64,000 nt of DNA from VAZQ01 sp963817015 (GCA_963817015.1 CAWFMV010000007.1:372001-436000); one strand, 5' to 3'. Shown: positions 18,166-29,213, numbered from the stretch's first letter. Translations and numbers: made by a program. The notes: generated by a model from the sequence alone, not told the origin.

Positions 18166-19802
18166 ATGCACCGACTATTCGCCATTGGTACGGCGATCAC
18201 AGTCCTGTTTCTGGCAACCGGCGGGGTGCCGGCCCACGAGGGCCATGAGCACGAGCCGACGCCGCCTCCCGCCCGAATGGCGGCTCGGGGCGAAGCGCAA
18301 TCCGAAGCGCTCGAGCTTGTGGCCGTGGCCGAGGGCAATGCGATCGCGATCTATCTCGACCGCTTCACCAGCAACGAGCCGGTCGGGCGCGCCGAGATCG
18401 AGGTCGAGACTCCCGCCGGCCCCATCACCGCGCGCGCCGAAGCCGGTGATGTGTTTCGGATCGCGGCTCCCTGGCTGGAGAAGCCCGGCAAATACGATCT
18501 GATCGTCACGGTGACCACGGACCGCGACACCGACGTCCTGCCGGTCACGCTTGAGATTCCCGATCCGGCAACGGACGGCAGCGCTGCGCCGACCAGCGAG
18601 CGCTCGCGTCAGATCGTGCTGCTCGCCGGCGCAACAGCCGCCGGTTTCGGTGCTTGCGCTGGTGCTCATGGCGATCGGCCGGCGACGACACGCACGGCAC
18701 CGCGACGGCCGTGGCGTTGATCGTGACGTCTCTTCGTGGTCACCGGCGCGTCGCGCATGAGGGTCGACGAGCACGGACTGCCGCCGACGCAACCGATCGG
18801 ACGCGACCTCTCCCAGCGCCTGCCCGACGGCAGCGTGTTCGTTCCCAAGGCAACGCAACGCATTCTCGCGATCCGCACCACGATGACGGCGGATGGGCGC
18901 TTTCAGCGCACCATCGAGTTGCCGGGCCGCATCATCCCGGACCCGAATGCGAGCGGCCTTGTGCAGGCATCGGCGGGCGGACGATTGTCGCCGCCGCCCG
19001 GCGGCTTTCCACGCCTCGGCACACGCGGTAAACGCTAGGCGACGTGCTCGCCTATGTGACGGCGCCATTGCAGGCGATCGACATTTCCGACATGCGTCAG
19101 CGGCAGGGCGAGCTTGACCAGCAGATCTCGATCGTCGAGCGGCGCGTCAACCGCTATGAGCCGCTGGCCCAGAGTGGCGCGGTGTCCCGCGTCCAGCTCG
19201 ACGAGGCACGGCTGGAGTTGCAGGGCCTGCAAGGATCGGCGCGCGGCGCTCGACAAGGTGCGGCGCGAGCCGGAAGCGCTCATCGCGCCGGTCGATGGAG
19301 TGATCGCAGACGGCACGCCGGTCGCCGGCCAGATGGCGCAGCCCAACACGGTCGTGTTCCAGATCGTCGATCCGGCGCGGCTGTGGGTCGAGGCGCTGAG
19401 CTTCGATGCGCTGGCTGCGGCCACCATCGCGACCGCGCAGACCGCGCCAGGCCACACCCTTGCCCTCACCTATCGCGGCTCCGGCTTCTCGATCGCAACC
19501 AGTCGATCCCGGTGCATTTCGCGATCGAAGGTGACGTGCACCGTGTGCGGGTCGGCCAGTTCGTCACGGTGCTTTGCCGCAACCGGCGAGGAGCTGCGGG
19601 GCATCGCGCTGCCGCGCGCCGCCGTGGTGCGCAGCGCCAACGGGCAGGACCTCGTCTACGAGCACGTCACGGCGGAGCGCTTCCAACCGCGCCCGGTGCG
19701 GATCGAGCCGCTCGACGGCGAGCGTGTGCTGATCGCGACCGGCATCGCGGCCGACAAGCGCATCGTGGTGCAGGGCGCCGAGCTCTCGATCAGGTGCGGT
19801 GA
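18166..19802 (+). CDS. czcB: RND metal-efflux periplasmic adaptor (CzcB-like), frame broken several times
   Basis: Membrane-fusion protein linking an RND pump to an outer-membrane channel. ATG 18166 follows GAAGGG. The signal peptide leads to HEGHEHEP, an N-terminal extra domain (about residues 30-150, LPVTLEIPDP) and a hydrophobic stretch. The HlyD-type core follows: FQRTIELPGRIIPDPNA, GDVLAYVTAPLQA, an alpha-hairpin with SGAVSRVQLDEARLEL, LIAPVDGVIADGTPV, and GEELRGIALPRAAVV near the end. Reading requires shifts near 18640, 18720, 19025, 19036, 19243, 19490, 19575 and 19785. Most are single extra bases. The density is higher than in neighbouring genes, so real decay cannot be fully excluded. 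Confidence 0.75.
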
Positions 19803-19817
19803 GGGAGAGCGGCACCG

Positions 19818-22800
19818 ATGTTCACCTTCCTGGTCAGCCATTCGCTTCGCAATCGCTTGCTGATCCTCGCGCTCGCCGGGCGTGCTCGTGCTCTACGGCG
19901 CGTTCACGGCCACGCGGCTGCCGGTCGACGTGTTCCCCGACCTCAACAAGCCGACCGTCACCATCATGACCGAGGCCGAGGGCTTGGCGCCGGTCGAGGT
20001 CGAGCAGCTCGTCACCTTCCCGATCGAAACGCAGATGAACGGCGTGCCGGGCGTGATCCGGGTGCGCTCGGTCTCCGGCATCGGGCTGTCGATGGTCTAT
20101 GTCGAGTTCGACTGGGGCACCGACATCTATCGCAATCGCCAGCAGATCGCCGAGCGGCTCGCCCTCATCCGCGACCAGCTGCCCGCCCAACACGCTGCCG
20201 CAGATGGGGCCGATCAGCTCGATCATGGGCCAGATCCTGCTCGTCGCCGTCACCAGCGAGCGGGCCACACCGATGGAGCTGCGCGAGGCCGCCGACTTCG
20301 TCATCCGGCCGCGGCTCCTGACCATTCCCGGGTGTCGCCCAGGTGATCCCGATCGGCGGCGAGGTGCGCCAGTATCCGCGTCGTCGCCGCATCCAGCGGC
20401 GCTGCGCGCGCTCGGTGTCTCTTACGAACAGGTCGAGAAGGCGCTCGCCCAGTTCGGCGCCAATACCGGTGGCGGCTTCACCGACCAGTATTCGCGCGAA
20501 TATCTCATCCGCAATATCGGGCGCACCACCAGCCTCGACGACATGCGCAGCGTGGTGGTGGCGACCGTCGACGGCCGCCCGGTCTATCTGCGCCAGGTCG
20601 CCAACGTCGAGTTCGCCCCGAAGGTCAAGCGCGGCGATGCCGGTTACATGGGCCAGCCCGCGGTGGTGGTCTCGGTCGAGAAGCAGCCCAACGTCGACAC
20701 GATCAAGCTGACCGCGCGAGATCGAGGAGGCGCTGCGCCAGATCACCGCGAGCCTGCCGCAGGGCATGCGCGCCGACCAGATCGTGTTCCGGCAGGCGAA
20801 TTTCATCGAGACCTCGATCCATAACGTGCAGCGCGTGCTGCTCGAAGCCGCCGTCGTGGTCGCGGTCGTGCTGTTCGCCTTCCTGCTCAACTGGCGCACC
20901 ACCGCAATCTCGCTCACCGCCATTCCGGTGTCGATCCTGGCAACCGCTGTGATCTTCTGGTTCGCGGGCTTGTCCATCAACACCATGACGCTCGGCGGGC
21001 TTGCGATCGCGATCGGCGAGCTGGTCGACGACGCGGTGGTGGATGTCGAGAACATCTATCCGCCGCCTGCGCGAGAATCGTGCGCGCGCCAATCCGCGTG
21101 CCGGTGTTCGACGTGGTGGTGCGGCCTCGCAGGAGGTGCGCTCCGGCATCCTCTATGCCACCGACGATCATCGTCCTGGTGTTCGTGCCGCTGTTTGCGC
21201 TCTCCGGCATCGAGGGCCGCCTGTTCGCGCCGCTCGGGCTCGCCTACATCATCTCGATCCTGGCGAGCCTCGTGGTCTCGATCACGCTCACGCCCGTGAT
21301 GGCCTACCTGACTGCTGCCGCGGCTCAAACGGCTGGGCGAGCACGAGAGCCCGCTGGTGCGCGTGCTCAAGCGCTGGCAACCGCGCCGCTGCTCGAGCGC
21401 GCCTTCGGGCATCCGGCGCTGCTGCTGACCGCCGTCGCCTTCATGGTGGTCGTGGCCGCCGGCGCTGCGCTCCTGCTGCCGCGCACCTTCCTGCCGCCGT
21501 TCAACGAAGGCACCTTCACCATCAACGTGCTGTTCAACCCGGGCATCTCGCTCGCCGAGTCCGAACCGTGTCGGCCTGATCGCCGAGCGGCTGATGCTCG
21601 AGGTGCCCGAGGTCAAGACTGTCGGCCGCCGCACCGGCCGCGCCGAGCTCGACGAGCATGCCGAGGGCGTGCACTACAGCGAGATCGAGGTCGAGCTCAA
21701 GCCCTCCTCGCGCAGCAAGGCCGAGATCGTCGCCGAGCTGCGCGAGCGGCTGGCGGTGCTGCCGGTCGCGGTCAATGTCGGGCAGCCGATCTCGCATCGG
21801 CTCGATCATCTCCTCTCGGGCGTGCGCGCCGAGATCGCGCTCAAAGTGTTCGGCGACCAGCTCGACCGGCTCATCTCCGTCGCCGAGGATCTGCGTCAGC
21901 GGCTCGGCAAGATCCCTGGCCTCGTCGACCTGCAGGTCGAGAAGCAGGTACGCATCCCGCAGCTCGAGATCCGGGTCGACTACGGCCGCGCCGCGCTCTA
22001 CGGCGTGCAGCCGGCGGCCGTGATCGAGCAGCTGAGCCGGCTGTCGAACGGCCGCGTGATCTCGCGCGTCGCCGACGGCTATCGGCGCTTCGACGTGACC
22101 ATGCGGCTCTCCGAAAACATGCGCACCACGAGGCGACTCGGCGATCTCCTGATCGAGACCCCGAGCGGCTGGGTGCCGGCGCGGCAGATCGCCGAGATCA
22201 AGGAGACCGACGGACCGAGCCAGATCCAGCGCGAGAACAGCCGGCGCCGCATCGTGGTGTTCGCCAACACCGCGCCCGGCGCAAACCTCACCGAGATGGT
22301 TGCCGCCATCCGCCGCGAGATCGCCGCAACCGCGTTGCCCGAGGGCTTCTTCACCAGCCTCGAAGGCACCTTCCAGGCGCAGGAGGACGCAAGCCGCACC
22401 ATCGGCATTCTCTCGCTGCTCTCGCTGGCGCTCATCTTCGCCATTCTCTACAGCCGCTATCGCTCGGCCGTGCTCGCCTTCATCATCATGGGCAGCGTGC
22501 CGCTCGCTCTGATCGGCTCGGTGCTGGCGCTCTTCCTCGCCGGCCAGCCGCTGTCGGTCGCCAGCATGGTGGGCTTCGTGACGCTCACCGGCATCGCGGC
22601 GCGCAACGGCATCCTCAAGGTGTCGCACTACATCAACCTCGCGCTGCATGAAGGCATGCCGTTCGGACGCGAGCTGGTCATTCGCGGCACGCTCGAACGC
22701 CTCACCCCGGTGCTGATGACCGCGCTGTCGGCGGGCGTCGCGCTCGCCCCGCTGCTGATCGATGCGTCGAGCCCCGGCAAGGAGATCCTGCATCCGGTCG

Positions 22801-22964
22801 CGGTCACGATCTTCGGCGGGCTCGTGAGCGCTACCGCGCTCGACGCCATTCTCACTCCGGTTCTGTTCCTAAGCTTCGGACGCAATGCGCTCGAGCGCCT
22901 GCGGAGCGCATCCACCTCGGCGGCGACGACGCCGAGCCCTGCTCCATCTCCAACCACGTTCTAA
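19818..22964 (+). CDS. czcA: Heavy-metal RND efflux transporter (CzcA/CusA family), frame broken in its first half
   Basis: Inner-membrane proton-driven pump of about 1045 aa. ATG 19818 follows GAGGGAG. Recognisable blocks in order: PVDVFPDLNKPTVTIMTEAE, FDWGTDIYRNRQQI, GGFTDQYSREYLI, IYLRQVANV-like VYLRQVANVEF, a membrane block with LNWRTTAISLTAIPVSILA and INTMTLGGLAIAIGELVDD, then LPRTFLPPFNEGTFTINV and, in the second half, ARNGILKVSHYINLALHEG. The second half from about 21594 is one clean frame. The first half needs about ten shifts (near 19878, 20189, 20331, 20376, 20717, 21058, 21325 and 21566 among others), nearly all explicable as extra C or G. Substrate is a divalent metal or Cu/Ag; not resolvable. 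Confidence 0.82.
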
Positions 22965-22984
22965 CCACAACCAAGGAGGTTCCC

Positions 22985-23347
22985 ATGAATCGAAGAATGC
23001 TCATCGCCGCACTTCTGCTCGCCGCCCTGCCAGCCACGGCGCACGAAGTATCCAAAGGACCGAACGGCGGCCGCGTGGTCGAAGCCGGCCCGTACCATGT
23101 GGAACTTGTGGTGGAGACGAAAGCGGTCGCGATCTACGTCTCCGACGCCAAGGAGAAGCCGATCCCGGCCGCAGGCTTCAAGGGCCTCGCCATCCTCACC
23201 GTCAGCGGCAAGGCGCAGCGCATCGAGCTTGCCCCGCAGGACAACCACCTTGGCGGCGCCTCGCCAGTGACCATTCCGGCCGACGTGAAGGGCGTGGTGC
23301 AGCTCACCGGCCCGGACGGCAAGACCGCGCAGGGCCGCTATCACTGA
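22985..23347 (+). CDS. Small exported protein at the end of the RND metal cluster
   Basis: 120 aa with a signal peptide (residues 1-19, ending ATA) and a mature chain beginning HEVSKGPNGGRVVEAG. A single small beta-rich domain follows, ending AQGRYH. ATG 22985 has AAGGAGG five bases upstream, one of the best ribosome sites in the window. It is 20 bases after czcA, so it is cotranscribed. Similar proteins accompany CzcA/CusA-like pumps in Rhizobiales. Their role, perhaps periplasmic metal handling, is not established. Confidence 0.8.
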   Translation: MNRRMLIAALLLAALPATAHEVSKGPNGGRVVEAGPYHVELVVETKAVAIYVSDAKEKPIPAAGFKGLAILTVSGKAQRIELAPQDNHLGGASPVTIPADVKGVVQLTGPDGKTAQGRYH

Positions 23348-23430
23348 GCCGGCGACAGCGCGACGGGCGTTGACCCGTCCGCGGCTTTCATGGCCTAGTC
23401 GGCGCGATTTTTTGGCAAGCCGAGCGAGCC

Positions 23431-26062
23431 ATGACCACCGAACGCTACAACGCCCGCGACGCCGAGCCGCGCTGGCAGAAAATCTGGGACGAGCGCGAGA
23501 TCTTCGCGACCTCGAACGATTCCGCGCGCCAACGTCCCAAATACTACGTGCTGGAGATGTTCCCCTACCCGTCCGGGCGCATCCATATGGGGCACGTGCG
23601 CAACTACACCATGGGCGACGTGGTGGCCCGCTACAAGCGCGCCAAGGGCTTCGCGGTGCTGCATCCGATGGGCTGGGACGCGTTCGGCATGCCGGCCGAG
23701 AACGCCGCCATGGAGCGCAAGGTGCATCCGCGCGCCTGGACCTACCAGAACATCGCGGCCATGAAGGGCCAGCTGCGGTCGATGGGGCTCTCGCTCGACT
23801 GGGCGCGCGAGATCGCGACTTGCGATCCCGAGTACTACAAGCACCAGCAGCGGATGTTCCTCGATTTCCTGCGCGCCGGCCTGGTCGAGCGCAAGCAGTC
23901 GAAGGTGAACTGGGACCCGGTCGATCAGACCGTGCTCGCCAACGAGCAGGTGATCGACGGCCGCGGCTGGCGCTCGAACGCGCTCGTGGAGCAGCGCGAG
24001 CTCACGCAATGGTTCCTCAAGATCACGGCGTTTTCGGAGGATCTGCTCACGGCGCTCGACCGGCTCGAGCGCTGGCCCGAGAAGGTGCGCACCATGCAGC
24101 GCAACTGGATCGGGCGCTCCGAGGGCATGCTCGTCCGCTTCGCGCTCGATGCCGCCACCGCGCCCAACCGCGAGAGCGAGCTCGAGATCTTCACCACCCG
24201 GCAGGACACCTTGTTCGGCGCGAAGTTCATGGCGCTTGTCGCCCGACCATCCGCTGGCGACCGCGGCGGCCGCAAAGAACCCCGCGCTCGCCGAGTTCAT
24301 CGCCGAGTGCAAGCGCCACGGCACTGCGCAGGAGATCATCGACACCGCCGAGAAGCAGGGCTTCGACACCGGCATCCGGGCGATTCATCCGTTCGACCCG
24401 AGCTGGAAGCTGCCAGTCTACGTGGCGAACTTCATCCTGATGGACTACGGCACCGGCGCGATCTTCGGCTGCCCGGCGCACGACCAGCGCGACCTCGACT
24501 TTGTCAACAAGTATGGCCTCGGCAACACGCCGGTGGTGTGCCCACCTGGGCAGGACCCGAAGACCTTCGTCATCACCGACACCGCCTATGATGGCGACGG
24601 CCGCATGATCAACTCGCGCTTCCTCGACGGCATGACGATTGCCGACGCCAAGGAAGAAGTGGCGAAGCGGCTGGAGAAGGAAACCCGCGGCGGCGCGCCG
24701 GTCGGCAAGCGCCAGGTCAACTATCGCCTGCGTGACTGGGGCATCTCGCGTCAGCGCTACTGGGGCTGCCCGATTCCGATCATCCATTGCGAAACCTGCG
24801 GCGTGGTACCGGTGCCGGTTGAGGACCTGCCGGTGAAGCTCCCGGAGGACGTCACCTTCGACAAGCCGGGCAATCCGCTTGATCGCCATCCGACCTGGAA
24901 GAACGTGCACTGCCCGCAATGCGGCAAGGCGGGTCGGCGCGAGACCGACACCATGGACACGTTCGTCGACTCGTCCTGGTACTTCGCGCGCTTCACTGAT
25001 CCATGGATCACCTCGGCGCCGACCGATCGCAAGGTGGTCGATACCTGGCTGCCGGTCGACCAGTACATCGGCGGCATCGAGCACGCGATCCTGCATCTGC
25101 TCTACAGCCGCTTCTTCGCGCGCGCCATGAAGGCGACCGGCCATCTCGGCCTCGACGAGCCGTTCGCCGGCCTGTTCACACAGGGCATGGTGGTGCACGA
25201 GACCTATAAGGCCAACGGCGAATGGGTGATGCCGGCCGAGGTCAAGATCGAAACCGTCGGCGAGGAGCGGCGTGCCACAGTCGCTGCGACTGGCGCGCCG
25301 GTCGAGATCGGCTCGATCGAGAAGATGTCGAAGTCGAAGAAGAACACCATCGACCCTGACGACATCATGTCGAGCTACGGCGCTGACGTGGCGCGCTGGT
25401 TCATGCTGTCCGACTCGCCACCCGAGCGCGACGTCGAGTGGACCGAGCGTGGCGTGCAGGGCGCCTGGCGCTTTACTCAACGCCTGTGGCGGCTGGTCGA
25501 CGAGGCCGCTGAGATCGCCAAGGATGCGCCGGCGGAGCGGCCGACGCAGTTCGGCGACGCGGCGCTCGCGCTACGCAAGGCTGCGCACGGCGCGCTCGCC
25601 AAAGTGTCGGACGCGATCGAAAAGCTGCACTTCAATGTGTGCGTCGCCCATCTCTACGAGTTCGCCAATGCGCTCTCCGGCTCGATCGGCGCGGTCGAGA
25701 GCACGCCCACGCCCGACTATCGCTGGGCCGTCAAGGAAGCAGCCGAGATCCTGGTGCGGCTGTTCAATCCGATGATGCCGCACCTCGCCGAGGAGTGCTG
25801 GGCCGCGCTCGGGCACAAGACGCTGGTCGCCACGGAGGCCTGGCCGGAGCTCGAGCCGGCGCTCCTGGTCGAGACCACCATCACGCTGCCAGTGCAGGTC
25901 AACGGCAAGAAGCGCGCCGACGTCACGGTCGCACGCGACGCCAAGAACGCCGAGATCGAGGCCGCCGTGCTGGCGCTCGAAGCGATCCAACGCGCGCTCG
26001 ATGGCAAGCCGCCCAAGAAGGTCATCGTGGTGCCGCAGCGGATCGTGAACGTAGTGGCGTGA
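23431..26062 (+). CDS. leuS: Leucyl-tRNA synthetase (one apparent frameshift near 24244)
   Basis: Class I aminoacyl-tRNA synthetase, about 876 aa. HIGH-type motif in PYPSGRIHMGHV near residue 50, the CP1 editing domain (about 225-420), KMSKSKKNTIDPDD near residue 630, and the anticodon-binding and C-terminal domains to VPQRIVNVVA. An extra C in GCCCGACC near 24244 (expected GCCGACC, giving ADHPLA) splits the frame inside the editing domain. As leuS is essential and the rest is fully conserved, this is almost certainly a sequence error. Confidence 0.95.
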
Positions 26063-26103
26063 GGGTGGGCGAATGGCGAGTTGCGGGTAAAGCCTATGTT
26101 GTT

Positions 26104-26212
26104 GTCGTCCCCGCGAAGGCGGGGACCCATAACCACCAAGCTTTCGATCCTCACCGTGCGTGCCACGGTTGCTATGACACGGTGTATGGGTCCCCGCCTT
26201 CGCGGGGACGAT
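26104..26212. repeat. Intergenic palindromic repeat, family 2, copy 1
   Basis: Inverted arms GTCGTCCCCGCGAAGGCGGG (left) and its near complement at 26186-26210 flank a variable core. Further copies lie at 26543-26654, 34270-34361 and 62817-62929. This REP-like family is widespread in Rhizobiales. It lies between leuS and the GIY-YIG gene. Confidence 0.85.
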
Positions 26213-26250
26213 AGCAATGGAGGCCTTGCCTCCCTCACGGAGCAATCGCC

Positions 26251-26472
26251 GTGCCTTATTTCGTGTACATTCTAGCCAGCCGTCGCCATGGCACAATCTA
26301 CATCGGCGTCACGAACGATTTGCGCACTCGGCTTGAACAGCACAGGCTCGGACTCGGTTCTGAATTCGTCCGCAAGTATGCCGTCTATCACCTCGTCCAT
26401 GTCGAGGCTTATGAAAATGCCGAGGACGCTATCCGCCGCGAAAAGCAATTGAAGAAATGGAATCGCGATTAG
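26251..26472 (+). CDS. GIY-YIG nuclease-family protein, cut by an amber codon
   Basis: 73-aa product from GTG 26251 with the GIY-YIG motif split as YFVYILAS and IYIGVTNDL, and the catalytic Arg and Glu regions following (RLEQHRLG; EAYENAEDAIRREKQLKKW). After WNRD the codon TAG (26470-26472) stands where the family has a conserved Trp. The same frame continues as KIRLIEEENLEWKDL to a TGA at 26533-26535, which would complete the usual 94-aa protein. The change is a TGG to TAG substitution, so the gene may be inactive, or the base may be wrong. Lower GC than neighbours and flanked on both sides by family 2 repeats, suggesting a mobile origin. Confidence 0.8.
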   Translation: MPYFVYILASRRHGTIYIGVTNDLRTRLEQHRLGLGSEFVRKYAVYHLVHVEAYENAEDAIRREKQLKKWNRD

Positions 26473-26542
26473 AAAATAAGGCTCATTGAAGAGGAAAACT
26501 TGGAATGGAAAGATCTATCGCATTTGATCACGTGACTCTCCG

Positions 26543-26654
26543 ATGTCGTCCCCGCGAAGGCGGGGACCCATACGCCCTGTGCTACCGACGTTGCACCACC
26601 GTTGCGACATCGAAGGCGCGGTGGTTATGGGTCCCCGCTTTCGCGGGGACGACA
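26543..26654. repeat. Intergenic palindromic repeat, family 2, copy 2
   Basis: Left arm begins GTCGTCCCCGCGAAGGCGG and the right arm reads ATGGGTCCCCGCTTTCGCGG. It lies between the GIY-YIG gene and holA, so the GIY-YIG gene is bracketed by two copies about 330 bp apart. Confidence 0.85.
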
Positions 26655-26675
26655 GCAACATAGACGGCGGCTGGA

Positions 26676-27705
26676 ATGGTCGCCCTGAAAGCCCATCAAG
26701 TCGACGCCTTCGTGGCCAGGCCAGCGCAGCCGGTGGTGCTCGTGTTCGGGCCTGACTCAGGGCTCGTGCGCGAGCGCGCGCAAGCGCTGATCCGCGCCTC
26801 GGTCGACGACGTCAACGATCCGTTCTCGCTCGCGCGCCTCGATGGCGACGAACTCGCCGGCGAGCCGACGCGCCTGGTGGAAGAGGCCAACACCATTCCG
26901 CTGTTCGGCGGCCGGCGTGCGGTCTGGGTCAAGGTCGGCTCGCGCAACATCGTGCCGGCGGTCGAGGCACTGCTCGGCGCCGCCTCGCCCGATTGCCGGG
27001 TGGTGATCGAGGCGGGCGACTTGCGCCGCAATGCACCGCTGCGCGCGCTCATCGAGCGCGCCAAGAACGCCGCAGCGCTGCCCTGCTACGAGGACGACGA
27101 GAAGACGCTCGACCGACTGATCGACACCGAGCTGCGCGAGTCTCGGCCTCGCCATCGCACCGGAGGCGCGCGCGGCCCTCCTTCCGCTGCTCGGCGGCGA
27201 CCGGCTCGCCTCGCGCAGTGAGATCACCAAGCTCGCGCTCTATGCCCGCGGCCGTGACCGGGTCGAGCTCGACGATATCATGGCGGTCGTTTCCGATGCT
27301 TCGGCGCTGGCGCTCGATGCTCTGCTCGACGCCGCGTTTGCGGGCAAGACCGCCGATGTCGAGTTCCAATTTGCCAAGGCGCGCACTGCCGGCACCACAC
27401 CTTCCTCCATTCTGGCCGCGGCCATCCGCCATGTAGCGTCGCTGCACAAGGCGCGACTCACGATCGACGCCGGCCAGTCAGCGAGTGGCGCCGCCGAGGA
27501 GATGCGTGTCCATTTCAGCCGCAAGCCGGTGGTGGAGACAGCGCTGCGCGCCTGGACCACGGCGCGCCTGGCCCGTGCGATGAGCCTGCTGGCCGAGGCT
27601 GCACTTGAATCGCGCCGCCAGCATGCCCGCGCCGACGTCAGCGAGCCGATTGCGCAGCGCGCGCTGCTCTCGCTCGCCGTACAGGCACGGACGAGAGCGT
27701 CGTAG
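26676..27705 (+). CDS. holA: DNA polymerase III delta subunit (one apparent frameshift near 27141)
   Basis: Clamp-loader delta subunit, about 342 aa. The start is ATG 26676 (MVALKAHQVDAFVARP). The AAA-like fold holds FGPDSGLVRERAQ and the later LPLLGGDRLASRSEITKLAL, followed by the collar domain. An extra T in TCTCGGCCTC near 27141 (expected TCCGGCCTC, ESGLA) splits the frame. In Rhizobiales the usual order is leuS-lptE-holA; here lptE is absent and repeats plus a GIY-YIG gene occupy its place. The gene is essential, so a sequence error is likely. Confidence 0.9.
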
Positions 27706-27748
27706 CGCGAGGCTGCGATTCGATCTGGTCGGATGAAGTCTAGCTTTT

Positions 27749-27797
27749 GAGCATGATCTTTTCCGAAAACCGGCTCCACTTTTCGGGATCATGCTCT
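27749..27797. repeat. Rhizobiales-type intergenic palindrome
   Basis: GAGCATGATC (27749-27758) pairs with GATCATGCTC (27787-27796), and CCGAAAA pairs with TTTTCGG inside. Elements of this exact type are common between genes in Bradyrhizobium-like genomes. Here it separates the convergent holA and DUF2336 genes and may serve as a bidirectional terminator. Confidence 0.75.
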
Positions 27798-28899
27798 AAT
27801 GCCGCGCGAGTGACGACTGCGCCTGCCAGAAGCCGAGAAGCCGCTGCGCGGTGGCCTGCGAGAGGCGGGCATAGTCGGCCTGCAGCTTGTCGCGATCATA
27901 GGCGGTCAACGCCTGGTGCATGCCGCGATGCTGCAGGATCGCATCGACGGTCGGCCAGCTCAGCTTCGCGGCCCGGCATGGCACCAGGATCCCATCGTCG
28001 CGCGGACTGCCCAGCAGCGGGTCGATCACGTCGATCGGCGCCGCGCACAGCAGTGACAGCGCAACAACCAGATCATCGTATCTGTGCAGCCGCGCCAGCT
28101 CGCCAAGGGTCGCTTCGTTGAGCTCGCCCCTCTCCTGCATGGCCTGCACGCGCTCCTGCGCACGCGCGAAATCGCGCGGCGCGGTCGCCTCCCAGCCGAT
28201 CTCCTTCGACACCGTGGCCAGCACCCGCCGGATCTCGCGCTGCGTCGCGGGCGGCGCCAGCGCCAAAAGCCTTGTCCGGACCGTCTTGGTTGCCTGCGTC
28301 AGCAGCTGCCGAAACAAATGGCTCGGAACATCGAGCCGCAGCCCGACGGCCTCGGTCAGGCGCTCGTCGGCTTCCGCCTTCAGCACCAGCGTGGTGAAGC
28401 CTGACTCGGAGAAGGTCGCGCCTGCATTGTTGGCGAGCTTGTGGATGACCTCGCGATTGCCGCGGTCGAGCAGCACATCGGTTACCGCTGCGTCGATGTT
28501 TTGGCGCCCCGATATCGCGAGCAGGTGGTCCTGACTCTTGGTGCCGGCAATCTCGATTAGATCGTTGTCGGAGAGGCACGGCGACTGCCGGAGGACGGGC
28601 TCGGCGACCGCGATCTCGTCGTCCTGCGCCAGCCGCCGAATGACCCGGATCGGGGCGTTGTCGACAAGCGCGAGCCGGGTGCTGAGCTCCGCCCGCGCGC
28701 GCCGCTCGATCCGCTCGACCAGGAGCCCAAGCACACCCTCGAACAGCAGGACCTGATCCTCACTGTAGCGCTCCGCGCCGGTGAGAAAGAGATCGGTCAC
28801 GCGCCGCATGGTCTCGGCGCAGCGCTCGGGGGAGCCGCTGTGGGTGGCGCGCTCGAGCTCGACGATGAGGGACTCGTTTGCCTTTGGCTTCGCCATCAT
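27796..28899 (-). CDS. DUF2336-domain protein
   Basis: 367-aa cytosolic all-helical protein with HEAT-like repeats (for example LSTRLALVDNAPIRVIRRLA and VAEPVLRQSPCLSDNDLIEIA), the DUF2336 pattern seen across Alphaproteobacteria. No catalytic motif, signal or membrane segment is visible. The function of the family is unknown; in some species members are linked to cell-cycle or motility control. Start at the first of two adjacent ATG codons. The gene is single and convergent with holA. Confidence 0.8.
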   Translation of the reverse strand: MMAKPKANESLIVELERATHSGSPERCAETMRRVTDLFLTGAERYSEDQVLLFEGVLGLLVERIERRARAELSTRLALVDNAPIRVIRRLAQDDEIAVAEPVLRQSPCLSDNDLIEIAGTKSQDHLLAISGRQNIDAAVTDVLLDRGNREVIHKLANNAGATFSESGFTTLVLKAEADERLTEAVGLRLDVPSHLFRQLLTQATKTVRTRLLALAPPATQREIRRVLATVSKEIGWEATAPRDFARAQERVQAMQERGELNEATLGELARLHRYDDLVVALSLLCAAPIDVIDPLLGSPRDDGILVPCRAAKLSWPTVDAILQHRGMHQALTAYDRDKLQADYARLSQATAQRLLGFWQAQSSLARH

Positions 28900-29213
28900 G
28901 CGCCTCGGCTGCAGAGAGATCGCAATGCGCAGCTGGCGCGCTCAACCAAGCGTAGCCTGATCGCTGGCGCACAGACGCTAGGCGAAAATCGCTAAGGAAG
29001 TCCTGTGCCGTTCCATGAGCCATGAGCCTCTGCCGGCGCTCGTGCTGAATCGATTGTTAATGTCACGGGCGTCCTATGCCGAGCTCCAGCACCACCCGTC
29101 GCCCCATTTCACGCAAGTTACAAGGAGCAACGCTAGCAAGGAGCCAACGCGCGCAATGCGATTCGACAGATGCGATTCGACCGAAGAACGGGTGGCAAAT
29201 GGACGGATGGCAA
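28900..29213. other. Intergenic region without a recognised gene
   Basis: Divergent spacer between the DUF2336 gene and the SMR exporter gene. The only structure I see is a short degenerate tandem repeat (GGATGGCAAGTGAAC-like, about 29192-29228) just before and into the exporter start. I do not see a guanidine riboswitch consensus. Confidence 0.5.

Noticed and set aside
29030..29213. Guanidine riboswitch before the SugE/Gdx-like gene
   Set aside because: I looked for the conserved ykkC-type motifs and did not see them; the region shows only a short degenerate tandem repeat.
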